This document shows positions 1 through 13,739 of a DNA stretch of 64,000 nucleotides, in pieces. The first letter of the stretch is position 1; each line of letters starts with the position of its first letter. The notes beneath the pieces are model-generated. The model was not told the origin of the DNA and did no database searches. It was given only the letters and a program-made list of their open reading frames with translations. Source of the DNA: Drosophila persimilis (Eukaryota; Arthropoda; Insecta; Diptera; Drosophilidae); NCBI RefSeq assembly GCF_003286085.1, contig NW_020825288.1:28272001-28336000 (forward strand), read 5' to 3'. Both the position numbers and the translations under genes were made by a program.

Positions 1-403
1 CATCGAGCATGATGCTAATGGTTTCGATGGAGGACTTTGGCTGAGGTATTGCATGGGTATTTGAGTGCCACGTGTCCGTGTCGGGCTCCCACACCTGCCG
101 CCCACACATTGTTAGGTACTATATTTATTGCCCATCCAATGTACTCGTATCTCCTCGGCAGCTGCGACTACTATTTATCATGGCTCTGGCAGCACCAGAG
201 GAAAAAACCTTGTACATATATTTCGCACCCTGATTTATGTTTCGTGGTGGCATCAATTGATTGCGGTTGCACTCTGGCATAAATATTTAAATTTGGTTTT
301 ACTTTTTTGTAGTCTATTAAAAATGTATGTGCTGCAAACCGATCCGCTTAAATTGTGTGGGGAAAACATTTTGCTTAAAAATTTCCAACATTTATGCAAG
401 AGC

Positions 404-425
404 GAGAGAGAGAGAGAGAGAGAGA
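404..425. repeat. GA dinucleotide microsatellite
   Basis: An uninterrupted run of about eleven GA units. GA runs can bind GAGA factor in Drosophila, but no promoter is evident beside it. Confidence 0.9.
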
Positions 426-1802
426 AAGTCCCACCGCTGGGAGACACTTAGCCACAGACGCAGCGGCAGTCGGCAGTAGGTAGTCGGTAGTCGGCCTACG
501 TGTCTGTTCAGTGATGTTGAAGTCCTGATAAGCCCAGTGACATCTCAACTATCCCGCAGAGAGTGCCCGGCAGAGCAGAGCGATATGAGATGAGGATGAG
601 GGTTGGCATATTTTAATTAAAATTTTAAATTCAGAAGAGTTTAATTATGGTTTAAGAGGGGAAAACACTTTTGAATGCAAGTGAATTTTTATAGCCATTT
701 ATATGGCCATCCAATTTAACTATCGTATAAATAACTAACGGAAAGTAAAGCGTTGACGTATGGCGGATATTATTTTGTCAACCATTGCAATGGTATAATT
801 TGCCAGCCTTTAGATCAATGCAGTAATTTGTAGTTGGTTCTGGTCCTATAAATAACCACCGATGCATCGATGCCTTTGACCTCCCCCCCCACACACAAAC
901 TTAAAGAATGCTTTTCTTGTGTATTTATGGGATATCGTACAAGAATGCCATATTTATCATAGCATACTTTCCGGCGTCATCTTACACTGCACCATAATCC
1001 CCAACAAAACACCAACACACGCATACTGACCACATATTTATAGCTGGGACTGCATGTGTGTGTGTGTTTGTGTGTCTGTGAGTATTTGAAGTGTATCCGT
1101 GTGCGTGTTTAATCTACCCAAAGGGACCTTTCAAGTTTTATGCGGGCCAAAACAAGCAAAATGACACCTTAGAAGCATAGTTATCGCCTCCCAGATCCCC
1201 CTAGATCCTTGTTTTGCGGTAATACATGGACCCTGTCTGTGTGTGTGTAGGGGTTCGGTTTCTTTGAAGTGGAAACAAGCATTTCAGGGCAAGGAAAAGA
1301 TAATTTTCCACGCCAAAAGGTTTGTTTGAAGAGTGTGCGGGAAGTTTGTTGCAATATATATGGTACTCCCCGATTCTCTATAGATCTGCCTTGGGTTAAA
1401 CCTGAAGCCACGATAGATGTTGCACTCTAACTTCTACCATAAATTTGAACTTTCCCCCATGTAAATGTTTCCCCCCTCCCCCCATCAAATAGTAATTTTG
1501 CCTTATCTTAAATGAATATTGTTCAGCAAACTTCCATTGTTTGTGGAACTTTTGGGGCAGCCCTCGCTTTGGTTGGTTGTAAAGTTTTTTCATTTACATT
1601 TAGTTTACGATGCATTTTTGCCATTTGACACCATTTTGTCTGGCAGAGACACCGTGGTGTCTGAGTGTGTGCCTGCGCTTTCTTTTATGGTTTCCACCTG
1701 GAAAACCCTCCGTGGCAGACACATGCATACAAAACACCTGCTCTGGTGGCCAGCTGTGTGGCTGACCGAGCGACCAGGTTGGATGTCTGCCACTGCCCAA
1801 CT

Positions 1803-1823
1803 CACACACACACACACACACAC
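1803..1823. repeat. CA dinucleotide microsatellite
   Basis: About ten CA units in a row, in non-coding DNA. Confidence 0.9.
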
Positions 1824-4800
1824 TCACTCTTTTCTGTGGTGCGTGCCTTTGTGCCACTGTGGTTTCGTTTAGCTCGATTGCTCAACTAGCCAGCGCCTTC
1901 GGGTCCGGCCCTGGCTGGGCACTCGTAGACGGCTGCCAAGACTCGATGGATAGGCCTGGCTCTATGGCCTCTCTGCTGCTGCTTGTTTGCATTTTGTCTG
2001 CAGCAGCAATTAATTCACTCAGGATTGGCCCCAGGCCCCAGGCAGAGGCATGCCACAGCTCCTGGCTCTAATTTAATTGCCTGACTCCTCCCAATCTGCC
2101 GCCTGCCTGCAATGAAATGAGACAGGCCCCAAAAAAACACCAGCAGATTGACTTGCAACTGGGGCTCCAGAGGAGCATACAAATGACCATCTGGAGGTCA
2201 GCGCTTAATGAGGTGGTCCCGGGTCGGAGGTTGCCTTCATTAAATTAAAGAATGCCGCTCATTTGCATGGGCGATGCTCTCTCTGGCATTTTGCCTTCTT
2301 CGGGCCATAAATATGGATTAGGTTTCCCGCTGAAATGGGAGCAGAACAACCTGCTGACAACATTTAATTAGTTGGGAATTAATTTATACCCCTTGCGAGG
2401 TTTTTAATAAACTTGTACCCAGAAAGTAGATGTACAAGTTGTACAAGAAGAAATGAGAAAAATGCAGTTGCCTGAACTTTAAAATGGAATATGGAAAAGA
2501 GGGAGAGAGGATTTGGTGTATCTATAAGAAAGTATACCGAGATTCTGGAGTATAAATCAGTCCAATCAGGGATTTATCAGAGTTTTCTTTAATAAGAAAC
2601 CAAAAAATACTCCCAAAACTGTTTAACTTTCAAAATTCATCGCCACACAAACTGAAATTGATTGCAGTAGAAACAAACTTTAGCAGAATTCTGGCACGAT
2701 TTGCGTGCTCATCCTTTTAAGCGGTTTTCTGTTGCCACAAAACTTTGGTTAGGCCAATGTGCCACAGCTTTGCAACGAGTTGTGCAACAAAATTTAATGT
2801 CAACACACAATTAAGCTCTGGCCAGCAAAAAAAAAAGAGGAAAAAAACAGCAAAAAGGCGTTGAAAAGTTTCCATTAAATGCGATGCTCGCGGATGTTTG
2901 CTTTAAGCCAAAAGTCGGAAAAACCACACAAACACTGAGGGAGGGGGAGGAAGGAAAACAGGGAGCCAGACAGGAACCGGAACGACTGACGACTGACGTA
3001 TGGGACGACAGCTGAAAAGTCATTTGTATGCAACCGCAAATCGGAGGACATTAAACTTTTAAGACGCTTTTATTGCACGTGTATCCTACCCTTCAATGGG
3101 TGGTCGGTCCTTCGACAGCTCTGCGGCTGTGTGTCCTTTTCAATTCTAATCCTTAGAAGAGTACCTTTCGACCGTATGGAGTGACGGTGACTCTGGCTCT
3201 TGGCTTTGGCTTTGGCTTTGATTTGACGGCTTACCGGTGACATGGCTGTCGATGTGGCAATGTGCTTGATTTATATGGCCGCACAGGCCATGGACGAATC
3301 TCAGTAGGAAGAGACAAAATTTCTGTGTATTCTACCCAGGAGCTGGGAGAACTCAAAAATATATTCATGCACTCCCAGGCACGTTCCTGCCACACCTTTC
3401 GTGCCACAGGGATACACAGGACTGTGGCACATGGAATATGAAAGTGGAAAGTTGCAGGAGTTTTCTTAAGTGCATTTGTGGGATTTCCATTTGATCTGCA
3501 TTTCCTGTCTCAATTTCAATTCAGTCCACCTTTTTGTGGGCATTAAAATCCATTTAAGTTATCAAATTCCTGTCCCCAGACACACGCACAAACAAAACAA
3601 AGGGCAACTTTTCACACACACTTGAGCTGGAAAATTGCAGCACTTCCTGCAGCAATTTATGCAGGCGCAAACTTTTCGCACCTCCCACCCACCGCCAGAC
3701 AGAAGAGCGTCTGGTTCTTGGTATACACATTCCTTGCCCTTCCGTTCCCCTCCCCCCCTCCCATATTTGTGGGTCTGAAATTATGTGCATGGCAGGGCCG
3801 CAAGCGAGCGGGAGGGGGAAGCCATACTTAATTGCATTTTCCTGTCTGTCCCTGGGACAAACTTCAAATGTCTGCAGCCGACGCCAGCTTCAATGACGAG
3901 TTACTGGATATCTGTGCATCTGTATCTGTATCTGCATTTGCATCTTCTGTGCTCTGCTCTGCTCCGCTAAGCGTTATTCAATGTTAAACAATTAAAATGA
4001 AATTCGATGCCATGCCCCCGCCTTTGAGCTCTTTAACAAATACAAAAAACCAAAGGAAAACTATTTTCCGCCGCTTGTGCGTGCTTCGAAGCGTTTTTTG
4101 TTGTTTTTGTTTTCCTGTGCAGGCGATTACCGCACGAGTGCATCTTGTCCCTGTGTGAGTGCGGGTGAGTGATTCTTTCAGTGTATACCGGTATCTGTGT
4201 GTGCGAGTATCTGCGCAAGTATCTGTGTGAACTGCTGTGCTTAGTGCACTCATGTGAATAACGACGATGTCGACAAGGCGACATTGCCATCGATGGCACG
4301 CGCTTCGCTTACGACGTTCTAAGGTGCCCCGAATACCCTGCCATGTGGTGGAGCAGCAGATGGGAATCGATGGAGAGATGATCAGGAAAAGATTGGTATT
4401 ATAGAGCCATAAGAATTGGGAGATCATTAGGGCCATTGTGCTATCAGAAACTCAATCGTTGTCAACTACTTATGCCACTCCACTGAGATTTTTCTCTGGT
4501 TTCTTTATAAGAAAGTTCTAATTGCTCATTAAGAGCTTTTCAAACTCTCATAGTTATGTTTAAAAGAGGGCATTTCCCAGTCGTTTTACTCGCAACAAAT
4601 TTAGTTTCTTTCCACATCGATTGGTAGCGCTGCCTGTCTGTATCTAGCGATGTCTTCAATGGGAGACACTGCAGTGGAAAGCTCATCAAAAGAGTATTAA
4701 TACACTCTTAAACTCAGAGCTCCCGAAACAAGATTTCCCCCCTTTAAACAGAGCATTCCAAATTCGTTTTTAATCCACTAAAAAACGACTTAGCTTTCCA

Positions 4801-7800
4801 CTATTTTTGGTGGCTTTCCTCTTCTTGTAGGGTGGGGTGGTCCTTCCTTTGGTGGCGTCTTTATCTGGCCGCCGAATCTGCTGGCAATTTACAATTCCTC
4901 GGGGCAGCAATCAAAATGCATTCCCCAGGAAAATCTCCACTTATATAAGGACACAAAAACTTGCGTCAGCAAAAGGAAAGCAAAGCGAATGCCCAAAAAA
5001 GAAAAACCCAAATATGACGTCAACTTCATCCACTCTCAAGCATCCTCTCATCCTCCAGCCGAATGTTTAGTCCTCTGCCGCCGCATTCTCTTACTTTTCC
5101 GCAAAACAAAGTCAAGTCATTATGCGATTTTTCCCAGCAACTGAAAGGAAAACTTTTCGCAGTTCTCAGCGCATAAAGATTATGCTCAGGCTTTGTGCCT
5201 CCTTTCGAGACCGAAGTTGGCGCTATAAAACCGTAAACAAACCGGGAAAATGGTAAGACGGAAAAAGTATGACTTAAATTAAGAGTTTTTTGTCCAGGTC
5301 TCTTGTTTCTGGCAGATTTTTGTATGTGAATGTGCCTGAATTTGGGGCTTGGGGGAGCTAATTTGATTAATGGACATCACAATTCGGGTTTGGGTTTGTG
5401 GTCAAGCCATAAATTCACGGCTTACGTCAATGAAGTCTCTTTGGTTCTATGTACCATGTTTCTCGAAAAGAACTTTCTTGCCAGACAAACTTTTATTCAA
5501 ATTTCAGTCTTTTGGCAATCGAACGCAGTCCACACTCCGTGCTTCCTGGCTTTTCTTTTCTGTGGTGTCTATGCAGGAAGCGGGCAATCGGAAGCGTTTA
5601 TTTAGCGGCGATTTAGGGGAAAAGATTGGAGCATAAAACACAAAGACAGACAGAGAGTGACGCATGCATTTTTGTATATTTATTTTGGTATTTTAAAAGA
5701 ACTTAAAGTAGAAGAAATATTCCCTTTTTTTTGAGAATAATAAATAAAGTTACAGATATTTTTATGGGATAGGAAAAGAGCCTTTTAATATACTAGACAT
5801 ATCCCAAACGGGCTATCAAATTGTAGTTTTATTCTAAGATTCATTGAACTTTTTCTGTCAGAACTCTGACTTCTTTCCTTACACTTCTGCACTTCTGGGA
5901 TTATTTATTTCTATTGTCATTTACGATTTGATCGCTCATGCCCCCCCTTGTCTGGTAATACATTGCGCAATCAGCAGAAAACTTCGCTAGAACCATGGCT
6001 TAAACTGTGTTGAACTTCGGAGAACCTGCCACAGCGAGAGTTGGCTTATCCCTCAATGATGGCTGGCAATCGAGAACAACATGGGATGGACGAGAACGCC
6101 GGTTGAATGCCATTAAGACAATGCAGCATAAAATGGCACTGCAGCATACAGAATAGGAATACATACGAATAGGTATATATATATTCCTCCCTTCTTTCAT
6201 GGCTGTGTGCAAATAATTGTCTATTGTGTGCGCTTATTTCTCTTATTCTTATTTTCGTATTTGTGCAGTGTATTTTCATTTTAGCTGCATATCAAATTGC
6301 GCCAAGACTGAAGGCTGTGCCACAACAATTGTTGTGGCAAATGATCGTAATGCAGCATGGCATTGGGAGGTAAATAATATGAAATTATAGCCAGCCAGCG
6401 AATGACAAATTGCCAGACCCAAGATGACATTTCCCTACAGACTGCAAGTAGTTTTTTCTTGTACAAATATTTGTCATAGAAAGAACTTGGAATTACTTCA
6501 GTTGAAGAGACTTCTGGTTAGGGAGTCCTTAGGCTTAGTGATAGTGAAATTCCTTATGTTGTTCCTGGGCAACTCCCAGTTAACTCTGACATCATTCCCA
6601 ATACTTTACGAGCCTGCACATCCATACTGCCAGCCAATTGGCAATGGATTCTCTTGTGTTTGCCAAGACCCGAAAGCTAACACATTACTTATAAGCAAAT
6701 AAGGTCAGAATGAGGGGAGGAACACACCCCTCCATGGCCACTTAAATATTTTACGCTTTTCTATTGTTGAGCAAAAGTTTTTTGCCCCGCCATCTTTTTT
6801 GTGCCCGCTGTGGAACGCATAAAAAATGCATACGCACACGGTTTCCTCGTATCGTTTATATAATGGGATTTCCACACACAAGCCCCCACTGTACATTTTT
6901 AGGTTTTTATGGAAAACGAAAGAAAAGCGCAGCAAGAGGCAGGTAACACTCTAAGCGAAATGCTGAAAGCGTTCAACATTTAACTTTTTATGCAAAAGAG
7001 TGCATATTTTTTGTGTTTTTTTTTCGGAACAAGTGGGCGTGTGAGGCTGTCAAGGATTGCAAAAAGGAAAACGAACGTCTGGATTATAATACTCGTAAAA
7101 ATATGCATTTTTTTGCAGACAGGTGGAACGTGGAGGTGCAACAATTTCTAGCAGATTTAGATGTGTAAATAATAGGACTTTTATTCAGGGAATTTAATCT
7201 TTAATGGGGGTTCAGCCAAACTATTAGAGCTTCATGAATAGGGATTATGCATAATGTTTGAATAGTTGAATAGTTGAGTATTTAAATGAAGCAAAATATT
7301 GCTTAAACTATCCATGACTAAGTCATTAAAGAGGGATTAACCCAAGGAAACTGCCACTCCTGTCGTTAGCTATCAAAAATATTGAGTATCTAAGTGATTG
7401 CTGATTTTCATGATCTATTAAGTTATGGTTTCCCAATCCCTTATATCATATTACACAGTCTGGGAACAGCCATTACACTGCCATAAACACCACCATTAGG
7501 GATTCCTTGCAGGACTCGCCTTGACGCCCAGAATAGCCTCCCCAAAACCGTCCAATGAAATTACTATCAACGTCAACAGCCTCATGCAACTTGGTCGTCA
7601 GCCAAGAGACCGAATACTTTTGGGGAGAGAGGAGACTCGACCCCCGAAGACTGCGTCACGACAGAGCCGGGGCGCCACTGCATATAGCACCTGGCAGGCT
7701 GGCAGGATGGCAGGCAGGCAGTCAGGGAGCCCGGCGACTGGCCCCGTAATCCATTCACTTGCGAAGAGGAAATTATTATAATTGCATTAGTTCCAAAGGC

Positions 7801-9087
7801 AGAAAATTGAAATTGAAATACGTTAGACGATGTCGGGCATGGCCGGATGCTGATGGATGGGCAGATGGATAGATTGGATGAGTGTTCACTGTACAGATGG
7901 CCAGAAGGAAGGGTTCTGCCTTTAAAGTTGACGTAATATGCCCTGGCTGAGGCGTGTCCTGGTGCCATATGGCACCCGTTCACTCGGTTAATGCCTCCTT
8001 TTTTTTCTCGCTAAAAATTAATCAAAAATAATAGACTCTCTGGGTTCTTTCGCAGAAGAGGAGATGTCCTTAGCTCGTTTAATCAGATAAGACGGAAATC
8101 ATCAGTAAATTGCTTATAATTGACATTAGATACTGATTACGTATACGCCGCCGGGGACCAGGCTTCAGAGGCTCCTCTTTAATGGGAAAAGTTCTGTTTT
8201 ATGTGTGTTCTCTGCACTCTTTACAATCGCCTGACGTTGATGGGGACGGCTTGATAGACATTTCGTGCCTGTTCCGACGTTCGTGCGCAGTATTTTTAAT
8301 GCCTGTCGATAGGGAAAATCAATACGGAAAATTATTCCTCTGATTAACACGGAAAACGCCAGTCAACCAACAACTAAGAACATGTCCAGCATACACGTGT
8401 CGAAAGTCAGAGTCAAGGATCAATGGCCCATTAAAGCATTTGATCAATGAAAAAACCCTGCCACAAAAAGTACACTATTAAAGGGCCATTAAAATATTTG
8501 CTCAAAAATGCCGAAAAAACGAGAGGCACAAAAACGTATAAAAACTTCTGGGAAATGTAAAATTTTTATATGCCCTCTGCATGCGATTCTCTGATTTGCG
8601 TTGAAAATATGCAAATATCAAAATGAGAGAGTGACTGACGGCGGAGGAAACCTGAAAGTACAATCGAAAGAGCCGGAAAAGCGAACACAGAAGTGGGGGA
8701 AACTCTCGTGCGACATGTGTTTCAGCATTTCACCTGTCAGCAGAGGAGGAGGAGCTTATATAAAGTGCACTTCAGAAATGTTTGCCATTAGCTGGCGCTA
8801 AATTTCAACTCTCACAGAGGCCGAACAGGAGTGTAGTTTACATTTTTGATTTCACAGAACCGAAAATGTTGACCTCAAGTAATTAGAAAACTTTTGTGCT
8901 CCTCCCATCCGTTGTGATTCATGGAGATTGCTGTTCAGCAAAAGAACTTTTCGTTCCTCCCAAATCCTCTGAGGATTCAGCTTTCAATTTGCTTCTGGTT
9001 TACCTCACACTTTGCCCAGTTCCCTCCATATTATGCTGCAGTGGTAGAAATATGCGCAAATTGCCTTCGTTAGATGCATTGAAATGG

Positions 9088-9127
9088 GGGACTGGGACTG
9101 GGACTGGGACTGGTACTGGTACTGGGG
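9088..9127. repeat. GGGACT / GGTACT hexanucleotide repeat
   Basis: Six to seven tandem hexamers, the first few GGGACT and the later ones GGTACT, which suggests one unit mutated and then spread. Confidence 0.85.
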
Positions 9128-10470
9128 ACTGCACACTTTGGTAGACAATTGAAATGCCAAGTTTTCCATTATATAAGCATAAATGAAGGCTTTGCACTGC
9201 AGTGAAAAGCTTAGAAATCAATCGCTTTTGAAGTGTGAAAATTGTTTGATTAGGTTTTTGTTTCTTTAAAGATCTTTGGGAAGTTGGGATTTATTCAGTG
9301 ATTTGTACATTTCGTAGAGACCATTTTTCTTTCCTCAATCCACTTCCATCTATTCCATTTCCTTATATTCTTCAATCCACTTCAATTTATTCTTCTCCAT
9401 TTCTTTCTATTCTATTACTATGTACATATGTACATCCCTTATTTATTTTCAAATCTAATTTCCTTTACGGATTTGCAACCATAAAAATATCTAATGGAAA
9501 CACTTCTGCCACACTTCCACCCACAAAAATGCCAACACGTACAAAAATATGTGCCAAAAAAAAAAAGAGAGAGAGAAGACAAATGAATTTGGTTAGTATT
9601 CAAAGTGGAAAGTGGAAACTGTCAGGCAGGACGACTCATCCTCATCCTTATCCCCACAGTTTCCTGCTCCCATAAGATAAGACGAGGAACAAAAGACAGC
9701 AGCAGCAGCCCCACAGCCACAGCCACAGACAATGCTGCCATAGAAACCTCCAACAAGTGCGGATGTGGCTGCGACTGGGGCTTGAAGACTGTGGGACTGG
9801 CGATAAACCCAGCATAAGATACGAGTAACTGAAACTACTTATGGAGAGGCAGAAGCAGTTCCTGGGGCCGACGCCCAGCTGACAGCAGGGATCGATCCGA
9901 AGGAGCAGAGCCAGCAGTACAAGGAGCCCCCATATGTGCGGCCGAATCGATGGGCAACGACTGATGGACTGACTGGCGACACATAGCCGGCACTTGTTGT
10001 TGTTGCTGCTGCCACACGAGAAAAGAAGCAGTCCGGTGGGGGGTGGCAAGGTGTTGCAATAAAAACTTTTGACTGCTGCCTTGCCGCTGATGTAATACCG
10101 CAAGGCAATTTTCCTTCACTGCTGTACGTCATATGGTCGAACAAGCGGCACAAAAACAACAAGAACTTTGAATAAAACGCCGGCTGAAAAGCTGCTCTCC
10201 CTCTCTGGGTGAGTACTCTCTCTGGTATTTCTTTCTCTCCCTTCCCTCTCTCTCTCTCTCTGTCTGCGTTGCACATGCGCGTAAAACCTTTTGTGTGTGG
10301 CTCAATGTGAATTTGTGTAAAGTTTTGTACTTTGAAATTGGCCAGCGAATTGCATTTTTCTTTTTTTTTTTGCCTTCTCCCATCTATAGAATGCTCTTTC
10401 CTCTGACATGTTGATGAATCAGCTGTTCTGCACAGCCACTGGAATGGCCTTAGTGGAACTTCCTTCCAAA

Positions 10471-10492
10471 GTGAGTGAGTGAGTGAGTGAGT
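10471..10492. repeat. GTGA tetranucleotide repeat
   Basis: About five tandem GTGA units. Each unit resembles a splice donor core, but nothing indicates use. Confidence 0.85.
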
Positions 10493-11698
10493 GTCGTGTC
10501 CATTCCATTCCATTGAGTGAGTGTTCCAGTGAGTGGCGACATTCATTTCGGTGTCGGTCCTGCTGCCGGTGGCTCCCCATAGTCCATGGGCGACCGTGGC
10601 ACCCCGGCCGGCCGCCACAGCTGGCTGAGTACCCGTGCCCCCGGCCGCCGTGTGGCACCGCACCGCTGTCTGTGCCACAAGCCATATGCTATTGATTTTC
10701 TTTGGGGGGCGGTCTCCTATGCCTGCCTTTTTGGCCATTTTTCTTTGCCTTGGTCTTCTAGCCCGTGTTTCTCGGCTTACTTCGCGTTTCGCTGATGCGC
10801 TCGGTGTCGGCCGTAATGTCAGTTAATTTATTCTCCAGCCAGAGAATATATTTTTGTTATTTACTTTATGTCTTCACAGGCCTACAAATACATATATTCT
10901 TTTTGGTCTAGTTTTCGCTTGGAGCTGAGTTCTGGCTGCAAAAGTAAGTACGAAGAATGTTGCATGACTCTGTGGCTCGGGCTTCGGCTTTGGGCCTGAC
11001 TGTAATGACACTCCAAGGATTGTAAGGTGATATTGATCAAAGTTATGAAAGAACTGCCAGAAATGTGACCAAAGGGAAATCAAAAGAGATGGATGATGGC
11101 ACCAAATGGTAGAATAAAAGAGGCGAAAGGATATTCCAAAATCATTATTCAGTAAATTGTGAATAATCACTTTATCCGACGCTTTAGAATTTCATTAGAA
11201 ATACCGACCATCATTTTGTTGAATTATGAAAGTCATTATTTACGATTAATTTCACTAATGGCCCTGGAGAATGTACTTCTAACCCCAAAAACAAGCCCAA
11301 AATGTAATATAAAATATTCATATATTTCCGCCGAAATCAAAAATGCACCCTAATCCCACAATTCTTTTTGGTCGAGTCATAACTCAGGGCCCGGCTTCGG
11401 CTTCGAGTCACCCCATTTTCGAGACACTGCATCCGCCATCGCCCACCACCCCAAACATCCCCATTCACTTGTCGCCTGCAAGATTGCAATAAAAATCCAT
11501 TACAAACACACACACTCTCCAACAGAAGACAGACCCAACTGTCGACGATAAATCAAAAGAAAGGCACTGTGTGACGATATAAATGCAAATGTTCGCAGTC
11601 TGCAAAGTGGGCTAAGAGGCTAACCGAACGAGACTCTTAAAAACAGTCGGACGAATATGGGCTTCAAATGGTTATAAAAGATTGGATGCGGAACTCAC

Positions 11699-11764
11699 CT
11701 TGTCTACCGGCATTGATGGGCACGCTCTGCACAGATTCCAGAATGAGCCAATCATAGGGAAATG
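11699..11764 (-). CDS. Candidate 66-nt micro-exon of an unidentified gene
   Basis: Read on the minus strand, this stretch is preceded by an AG acceptor at 11766-11765 and followed by a consensus GTGAGT donor starting at 11698. One frame is open throughout and reads FPYDWLILESVQSVPINAGR and then Q. The first two bases complete a split codon and the last base opens another, so the exon is symmetric (phase 1 to phase 1) and could be skipped or included without a frameshift. I do not recognise the peptide and cannot place other exons of the gene. It could belong to a long-intron gene on the minus strand that extends beyond the left edge. Confidence 0.35.
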
Positions 11765-13739
11765 CTTTTGATGTTGTACCAGAAAATACAAATTAAATTC
11801 AACACGCGCACGTAGGCTTATGTATATTCTTCCTTCTTAAATTTTAAGTTTACTTATTTAATTGCTTTTTGCTTTTATTTGTTTTGGGCTTTACTTTTGG
11901 GAGCAACAACCATATATGTATGTATATGTAAACGGGGGACACAAAATCACACGCGCTTTCAGTTCGCTTCCGTTTCCGCTCTATCTCTATATATCTCTCT
12001 CGTCCTTTGCACTCCTCTCTCTCTCCCTTTCTCTATCACTCTCTCTCGCTCACTCTCTATACGCACACGCACCTGGATAATGCGTAGCGAAGAAAGTGCG
12101 TTTGTGTTATTGTCATAGGCCGAAAAATTGGATGAGATTTTGCCTGGTTTTTGAAAATGAAGAAAAAGGAGTGAGAAAAGGCATTGCATACCAGCAGGCG
12201 CCAATCAACGGTACTTCTGTTTTTACCGTTCTTCCACTGATGATCTCATGCACAAACACGCACACACACCCCAGGGGCAGAACTCGTCTTCGAAAATTTT
12301 GGTATAAACCCACGGAATATCCTAGTAATTAGCCAATTAAAGGATTATGGCAATGGGAAAAACAATTTTTTATTGGCTATGAAAATCCCATAGCACAACA
12401 CCCTCCCCTCCCACACGCTCGTTCTCGTTGTACTGCCTTTTATTTTTATGCCCTGGCAAATCGATATCTATTTTTCATGACAGCCCTGTGGTATGCAATA
12501 CTTTTTTGCCGCCTCGCATTTGGACTGCAATTTTGCGATAATCTCTCTGGTTTTTCTTTCTTTTTTCTTCGGATATGGCCACTGGAGCGAGACTTTTTCG
12601 TGGTTTACCCCGTCGTGAAGGGGGGCTACTGGGGCATACAAAAACAACAACAACAACAACAATAACATATATTAGAGGTTCACAGGAAAACACACTTTTT
12701 CAATTTGAATTGAGTTTTGCACTGCTGCTGCTTGTGGACTCTGCTGGTGCTATGGGTATTGCTTCTCCTTTGGTTTTGCTTGGATTTTTTCACCGCAAAA
12801 ACGTTGGCCACTCGACGACGGTACGAACACGACTGTGAACGTAAAGTGCTGAGTGCTGCAACGAGAATCCCCAGCAGCAGTAGTGAAGCAGCCCCCCAGC
12901 GCGTCGGCGTTGGAGTTGACGCAGGGCTTGGAAGTTCTCCATCTCTCGGTCGCGAAAACCCGGTGGTTAGCGGGGTAGTTACCCGCTTTATGGAAATTTT
13001 GATTGGAAATGGGAGAGTAAACATATGTTTGCAGGGGCGTCGAAGTTCCAAAATATTTGATTGATCATTTCTCACTTCAAGTAGTTAAAAAGGCCTAGTA
13101 GTAGGCCTTAAAATTAACATTCTTTACATTTATTTTAACATTTGGTAAACATTGTTAAATATTATACTTTTAAAGCCATCGATAACTTTTTTTGATCTTT
13201 TTACAACACCATACTGTTGGTATCGATTTCAAGTACTGCCTATCGCACAAAAATATCAATGTCTAACATGCAGAATTTTGCTTATGAATGAAACGAAACT
13301 GCTTTTACCTTTTTTGTTAAAATCTTCGATCAAAGAAATTAGCATTTCTTGTAGGAAATTGATTCATAAATCGGATTAAATTATGTGTACAGGGCTGAGA
13401 GTCTTAGCTAGATGGTATCATCAGATCAAATATCAACATCGAGGAATATGATTTCCGACACTAGTGTTTAGTGTTTCCGATCATAAACAGGGAACTATTA
13501 ACCCTTTGTCGGCCAGTAGGTATGTACATATTTAAATACATAAACGAAAATTATGAATCTGGCGTAATTTTAGCGCTGTTCAGGTAATAAAGATCATGGT
13601 GTATTTATAGTGCAGACGAATGATAGGATGGATCTACAAGAAGAACTTACAAGCAGTATTTTTCAATGCGATTGAACTCATGTCGCTTCCCTGTTTAAAT
13701 AGAGGGGGGTAAATTGGGTTAAACTTGTTTACAAATGAA
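11765..13739. other. Non-coding region upstream of ArgRS-m
   Basis: No supported gene. CT-rich tracts lie near 12015-12060, and a CAA trinucleotide run near 12642-12660. Isolated ATCGAT cores (near 13178 and 13222) resemble half DRE sites. A frame at 12717-13064 encodes a hydrophobic stretch with no domain and looks spurious. The ArgRS-m promoter should be in the last few hundred bases, but I see no clear TATA box. Confidence 0.5.

Larger units (their letters stand above)
1..11698. other. Non-coding region with microsatellites
   Basis: I see no convincing protein-coding gene here. The sequence is AT-rich with many homopolymer runs and simple repeats: GA at 404-425, CA at 1803-1823, GGGACT-type at 9088-9127 and GTGA at 10471-10492. 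Open frames are short or low complexity and look like chance frames. It is probably intergenic DNA or introns of a gene lying partly outside the window. A TATATAAA motif at 8757-8764 has no recognisable gene downstream. A GC-rich patch near 10540-10690 stands out but shows no identifiable domain. Confidence 0.6.

Noticed and set aside
9839-10738. Minus-strand open frame of 299 codons
   Set aside because: The translation is low complexity (RERERGKGEKE, HSLTHSLW from the GA and GTGA repeats) with no domain, and overlapping frames are equally open. It looks like a chance frame in repeat-rich DNA.
12717-13064. Plus-strand frame of 115 codons with a hydrophobic start
   Set aside because: The leucine/tryptophan-rich start arises from CTG/TTG-rich sequence, there is no conserved motif, and the opposite strand is also open over the same stretch.
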